From assembly GCA_026182355.1 (NCBI GenBank), contig JAPFBL010000255.1:3782001-3846000 (forward strand): a stretch of DNA of 64,000 nucleotides. Reading direction: 5' to 3'. The translations under genes were made by a program, and so were the position numbers. The notes beneath the pieces were generated by a model, which worked only from the letters and a program-made list of their open reading frames with translations, searched no databases and had not been told where the DNA came from. The number at the start of each line of letters is the position of its first letter. The stretch's first letter is position 1. Of this stretch, positions 58,900-64,000 are shown piece after piece. Source of the DNA: Hermatobates lingyangjiaoensis (Eukaryota > Arthropoda > Insecta > Hemiptera > Hermatobatidae).

Positions 58900-61580
58900 A
58901 GTGTTGTATACAAGTAAGCGTGAATACAATTTTCGTCTGCATAGTTTACATCAAAGTTAATAAAGTAATTTTAATTTCTTAAAAGCTTCTTAACATTAAT
59001 AAAAAAGTTTACTCTGTTGTCATACATTTCTTAAAGTAAAAATTCTTTAGTAGCTGATATATTAATTTATATTATAATTTAAAAATAATAAAATAACTAT
59101 CAATATTACGTAAATAGATGTCTATTTTAGTAAACAGTCGTAGATCATTAGGGAGCTTCGCGCTGTGAATTCTATATTTACTCACACCAATACAATAGGG
59201 TTACTACGTATGAAGTCATAAAATACACATAAGTCAATACTCAAAGCTGTTTAATGTTACAATTTCCTTGAAGTATTCAAAATATTATTTTAACTTATTT
59301 TCTTTTTAATGAAAAATTATTTGGATAAACTACTTTTAAATAAATAAAAAAATTATACCCTAATTTATGCATAACTTATAAAATAATAACTTGCCAGTTA
59401 ATCGAGTTTAAAAGGCCAAGCTTAGTGACTATGTAATCGTCATTAAAAAAGTAGAAACAAACGAAGATCATGCGCTTGAAGTTAAGTAGAAAATGTTTCT
59501 TTCTTTGCTTTGAACATAATTTCAAGACGAGATCAATGGTATTTAGGAATATAAAGACGGCTTTTCTTGATTACTTGTAGGCCGTCAATCCCTTCTATTG
59601 AATGCTTTCCCTAGCTTCAAATCTTATCATTTCAGTCAAATCATTTAAATAAAAACTGATATAGCAGTCAAAAGATTAAAATACGAACTTGACAGTTAAA
59701 TTAAGTACATACATACATCATTGAGAAAAAATACTCTACTTCAGATCAAATTTGAATGTTTATATTCCAGTAGTATTTTTCATTAACTAATTCATAAATA
59801 ACAGTCGTTTTAATTAATCAATTTAGTATAAATAATGGCATGAAGGAAGATGACTAACTATATTATTTTTTTTCACGGATTCAACATAAAAACTAATTAT
59901 CCCGAAGGTAATTTAAAAGCATTTTTAGCAATTTTTCCAGGCAATATTTTACTTAATCCTTTTTTTTTTAAAAAAAATCACCTCTGCAAACTTTTTTATA
60001 GACTGTTATAGACCATTAACCAACACTTTGGAAAATGATTTTCACATTGCGGAGTTTTGTAATCTTGTGTATTGTTCTCCAATTTTGTGAATAATACTCT
60101 TTAAATAATCTAGAACTAGTCAACTCTTTCCAACAATTTTTTTACAAATATAAAAGCTATGCAGATATTTAAAAATAGTTTATTTAAGAAAAAAAAATAT
60201 TCACATCTTTTGTTTTTATATAACTAAAAAAGAAAATGGCGTCAAATTAGAGAATACGTTAACCAGCTTAACACAAATATACTCGGATATTTTTTTATTG
60301 CCTTGTACAAAGTTTGTTGTGAGATACAAAGGAATAACAACAATAACAATAAATGCCATTTAGATTGTCAGACCAAATGAAAATGCAATTTACAGTTATG
60401 CAATCTGCATTTTGAATTCTACAGGGAAAACCCATTTATCCTAGGTGACTCTAGAAGTTTCTTACCATGGTAATGAATTTTTAAAAATATTTCTAAAGTA
60501 CATTTAAACAACATGTCACTTCTTTGTATAAGCTTTATTCAAACACTCAATTAAAATTCACAGTGGAAATTGTTAAAAAAAAGTTTAATTTGTTAATATT
60601 TAAAAAAGTATTGATGCAGACAAAATCAGTAAAAATCTGTTACACAACTGCTTGCTTTTTGATCTGTTTCCATTCAACTGAAATAACATAGCATATTACT
60701 CTTTACAAATTTAATATGATTGAATTTCATGTTGACAAGTGAAATCAGTCAACAATTTTTTAACATTGTTGTAATTATTTTTAAGTGAATACAAATAATT
60801 ATCAATATTTATATGTTAATAATTTTTTTAAACTGTCAACTGAACTAAATAAGCTTTAATATCTGATTTATTATAATTAATATTTTCTAATGCAAAGAGG
60901 CTAAGAATAACAGTAATAAAAATATAATTTCTTTTAAATGAGCCACAGAATGAAATGATGAAAAGAGTAAATAAAAATTGAAGGGGTTGATACGTGCTAT
61001 CATACTAAACTTAAAAATAATAAAAAGCATATCACTTTATTTATTTAGATAAACTTGACACCCTAAAGTAAGTCATTCTTACCCCTTTGAATTTAATGCT
61101 TCACAAAAAACAAATCTGCACTGAATTATTCTTTACCTAGTGAAGAATATAATAATAATGCTCCTCCTCCCTCAGTTTGAATACTCTAAAAAGGTAAGTC
61201 ATAACTTTTGCAGCCTTTTTAAGCCATATTTTACGGTTAATATTGACCTGAGTATGAATATTTGAATTTAGTCCGTATGTTTTGATTTAATGATGTGTTG
61301 TTGCTGAACACAGCATGTCCCTGGGGTCAAATTAATGTAGAAACAAACAATTCTAATATTTGCTTGAATGAATTACAACCTGTTGAATTCTTGTGCTAAT
61401 AAACTCTAACCACAAAAGCTTCTGTATTCTTGTTAAAACTTTTTAAAATACAGAACTAGTTGCTATTCAACTTGTTGAACTTCAATATATGATATAAGAG
61501 ATTCTTCAGTATTTATTATTGGCATTAGTTTAAGTAGGACTTGAATAGTAAGAGTTGCCGGGAGATTGAGAATAGCTTTA
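58900..61580. other. AT-rich sequence without recognised gene
   Basis: No reading frame or repeat noted. Confidence 0.5.
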
Positions 61581-61584
61581 TGAG

Positions 61585-61735
61585 AAGGGTAGATGGGGTT
61601 GCGTGAAGTTGCCAGGGGTGTGGAGGGAAGAAGAACCAGGTGTGTGTGCAGCTGGCACCCTTCGCGACCTCAGACCATGCCACCCCGCATTGCATGCACC
61701 CAGTGGATCAACTTTTAGAATCAAATATGCCAAAC
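61585..61735. other. GC-rich island, candidate exon
   Basis: A GC-rich patch in AT-rich surroundings. On the plus strand GTGTGTGCAG could be an acceptor before LAPFATSDHATPHCMHPVDQ. On the minus strand a frame after TTCTAAAAG reads DPLGACNAGWHGLRSRRVPA, then AHTPGSSSLHTPGNFTQPHL, and stops. Both strands look equally coding, so the strand is undecided and no family is named. Confidence 0.25.
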
Positions 61736-62584
61736 TCACTAAGCCAACACTATTCTCCCTATGTTATCAATCTCTTTATATAATTTGGGGATATTTTATT
61801 AGATTTTTATTTTTGTACATGAACAGATATAAAATACAGTCTCATATAAACTTAGTCAGAATTATTCTAATTATATAAATTAATTTATTTTTTTCCTAAG
61901 ATATGCAGAAGCTGACAGGGAAGCTTAATGTCAATGAATGTGTCTAAAACAAATAATGCTTAGTACATGTATCATTGTAAACGAATCTACTACAACAACG
62001 CTTGCCTTTGTTTGATCATTGGTTTAATTCCTTTATCCTTAAATGACTTGTCATAACCGAGATGTACATCTATACACTCACATAGATCTATGCACATCAC
62101 GATGATTATATCCTAAGCTATAGATGGCAGAGACTTATTAAATATGAATTAGAAACTATTATTTTATTTTTTAAAAAAATGGCATTTTAGGAAGAAATAA
62201 ATAACTAATATAGTTATTTATACAGTATAGCATTAATACGTTTTTATCTAGGTATAGACTACAGGTCCTAAAAACATAATACCTAGAACAGGTACTACAG
62301 CCTCACCCAAAAATAAACTGTGTTCAAGTAAAATTGCCAAGTTTTGGTTTAATTGTGTGTATCATTATTTCAGAAAATTAGACAGAGTGTGACACATCGT
62401 AACTGAAATAAATGTATTAAACAGATGACAGGAAGTTGGCCATTCAATCTGGCAGTGTCAACAACAAAAAAATGAAAAGAAATAAAGAAATTATTTTCTT
62501 TGTAACTCTACCGTATCCGTTACTGGTATATAGTTCTTATATTGTCATCACTATTCAGATGTCGTTTATTATATAACAAGATCA

Positions 62585-62770
62585 ACGTCCAAATGAAAGT
62601 AAGAAGTTATAAAAAAGGACTAAGACCTTTCAACTGTAACAAGCAGTCTTCGTCAGAGTTAAATCTGACTCTGACTATTCATCAGTTTTGACCCTGTCGA
62701 AGACCGCTGGTTACGGTTGAAAGATCTTTTCTCCGATTTCTTGCTTTGGTTTGGACGTTGATTATATAAC
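62585..62770. mobile_element. Foldback family C copy
   Basis: ATCAACGTCCAAATGAAAGT and the reverse-like GGTTTGGACGTTGAT are the arms. Inside are AAGACCTTTCAACTGTAACA (mirrored core) and CCTGTCGAAGACCGCTGG, TTACGGTTGAAAGATCTTTT (plus-strand core). TTATATAACAAGAT occurs on both flanks (62569 and 62763), a possible target or flanking duplication. Confidence 0.65.
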
Positions 62771-62774
62771 AAGA

Positions 62775-64000
62775 TATCATAACAAACAAGTAAAATAAAA
62801 ATGAAAGTCTAAATGACAGTGAAAAAATCAGAAACTGGATTGATGCCTTAAATTTAATTAAATAAAAAACTCATTATTAATTAGAGCACTAACACTGTCT
62901 AGTTGTGTCAATTCAACTAAGAGATAATGTTTTTCTTGTTTGTTTCTTACTTGTTTTGTTTATCCTGTCCTGCTGCTATTTCTCTTCGTTTTCCTTGTCT
63001 TTCACTCCTTTCAAAATTCACCCCATTCCTCAATACCATACCAAATGTTCGCTTTCTCCTTCTATACTCTTCACTCATTCTGAGACTTTTTGAAGAATAT
63101 CAAGTTGTGGAACAGATAGTTTATCGAAAGATCTTATTTTGTGAATTTCTTATTTACTCCTGAGGTGTTAATTCTTATCTTATTTGACGATTATGAATTC
63201 ATGTTTTTCTATATATACATAGTAAGTACAAACAATATCAAAAGGACTGCTCCAAGATCGATGAAGAAGTATGAATTTTGTTAACTGAAAGAATAAGCAA
63301 GATTTAAGAACAGGAAGTTACAGAGCCCATTTATATAATTGAAATAATTAAATCTTTCGAATCTCTACTTCAAAATAGCTTTAAAAAAATGAATCGTTGA
63401 TATTAGGCTTCCTTTCTTAAAACAAATCCACTTACTACTTTAATTAAATATTTTTTATAATAAAATTCCTTACTTAAATACAGCTTTCATCATTCTCTAA
63501 ATTTTTATTTATAACAATAAATATAATATTAAAATAACATTGACATGTAATTAATTATAGTTTGAGATAAGAGAACAAAGTTAATTGGACAGAAAAAAGA
63601 TTACAAATGGGCGCAAATAGACATTTAATAATAAGAATTAATTAAAATCGAGACAGAGTGATTAAATACAGTTAAATTAAATAAAAATTATAATAAGGCT
63701 TTAATATCTTATCCCAAAGAGTTAATTTAGTAAAGAATCACTAGTTTCTAGATAAAACCAAGAATTAATAAATATCAAATAAAAGAAAATATCACTACAC
63801 TGAAATATTAGTTATTTGATTATTTGTTAGAAGCTTGTCGATAAGACTATGTTCATTAAAACCGTGATTCTAGCTTTACAGTTGACATTTAACATGTAGA
63901 AGATGCATTCTGAGAAGAATTTGTCCTTCAAGAACAAAACTATGAACAAATCTTATAAAATAATGACGAACTTTGATTACGTTGATACAGGTATTAAACT
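62775..64000. other. AT-rich sequence without recognised gene
   Basis: Two overlapping frames at 62905-63163 are hydrophobic but show no motif. Nothing else was seen. Confidence 0.45.

Noticed and set aside
62905..63163. Hydrophobic overlapping frames suggesting a membrane peptide
   Set aside because: T-rich sequence gives Phe/Leu/Ser-rich translations in every frame. No start context, motif or repeat supports a gene.

Overview
The window looks like intergenic or intronic DNA of an AT-rich animal genome. I favour an arthropod or other invertebrate because of the mix of mariner, Penelope-like and Jockey-like relics, long (TA)n tracts and tRNA-derived SINEs, but the species cannot be fixed from the sequence. 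There is no intact long reading frame, no rRNA gene, no convincing functional tRNA and no bacterial-style operon. Almost everything recognisable is a mobile element or its debris, set in AT-rich sequence with no visible signal.

Layout. 0-5 kb: a small (TA)-associated element near 0.35 kb; a 1.4 kb non-autonomous LTR retrotransposon (2095-3490, minus) with near-identical LTRs, a 5-bp target duplication, primer-binding-site-like and polypurine sites, and an interior made of a 31-bp minisatellite; then two weak coding-looking scraps. 7-15 kb: SINE-like pieces, a GC-rich island at 8.3 kb, a 77-bp direct repeat pair, and a Penelope-like endonuclease fragment lying between two (TA)n tracts (13.4-14.0 kb). 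18-24 kb: hairpin elements and a (TA)n-rich cluster. 26-31 kb: a second GC-rich island, a Jockey-type reverse transcriptase relic (28.3-29.0 kb) and a mariner relic (30.1 kb). 32.6-33.3 kb: a perfect inverted repeat with 165-bp arms. 36-40 kb: a run of (TA)n-tailed elements carrying hammerhead-ribozyme-like motifs, a short TIR element, and a second Penelope-like relic. 43.5-45 kb: a 700-bp GC-rich block and a coding-looking island. 48.7 kb: a 41-bp-arm hairpin element. 52.5-53.8 kb: a decayed mariner with most of its transposase. 54.8-58.9 kb: more hairpin and ribozyme-like elements, a third Penelope-like relic and a tRNA-derived SINE. 61.6 kb: a last GC-rich island. 62.6 kb: a further hairpin element.

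How the parts relate. The strongest theme is a Penelope-like retroelement (PLE) population. Three GIY-YIG endonuclease relics lie among about a dozen short sequences with a shared plan: CTGANGA, one extra base, a stem-loop, GAAA, then often a GTAAGT stretch and a (TA)n tract. That resembles the hammerhead motifs known to be encoded by PLEs, and the (TA)n tracts may be insertion targets. The second theme is the LTR element, which keeps only its cis signals and a tandem repeat, so it must have been mobilised by proteins from elsewhere. Host exons may exist as four GC-rich islands, but their reading frames are unidentified.
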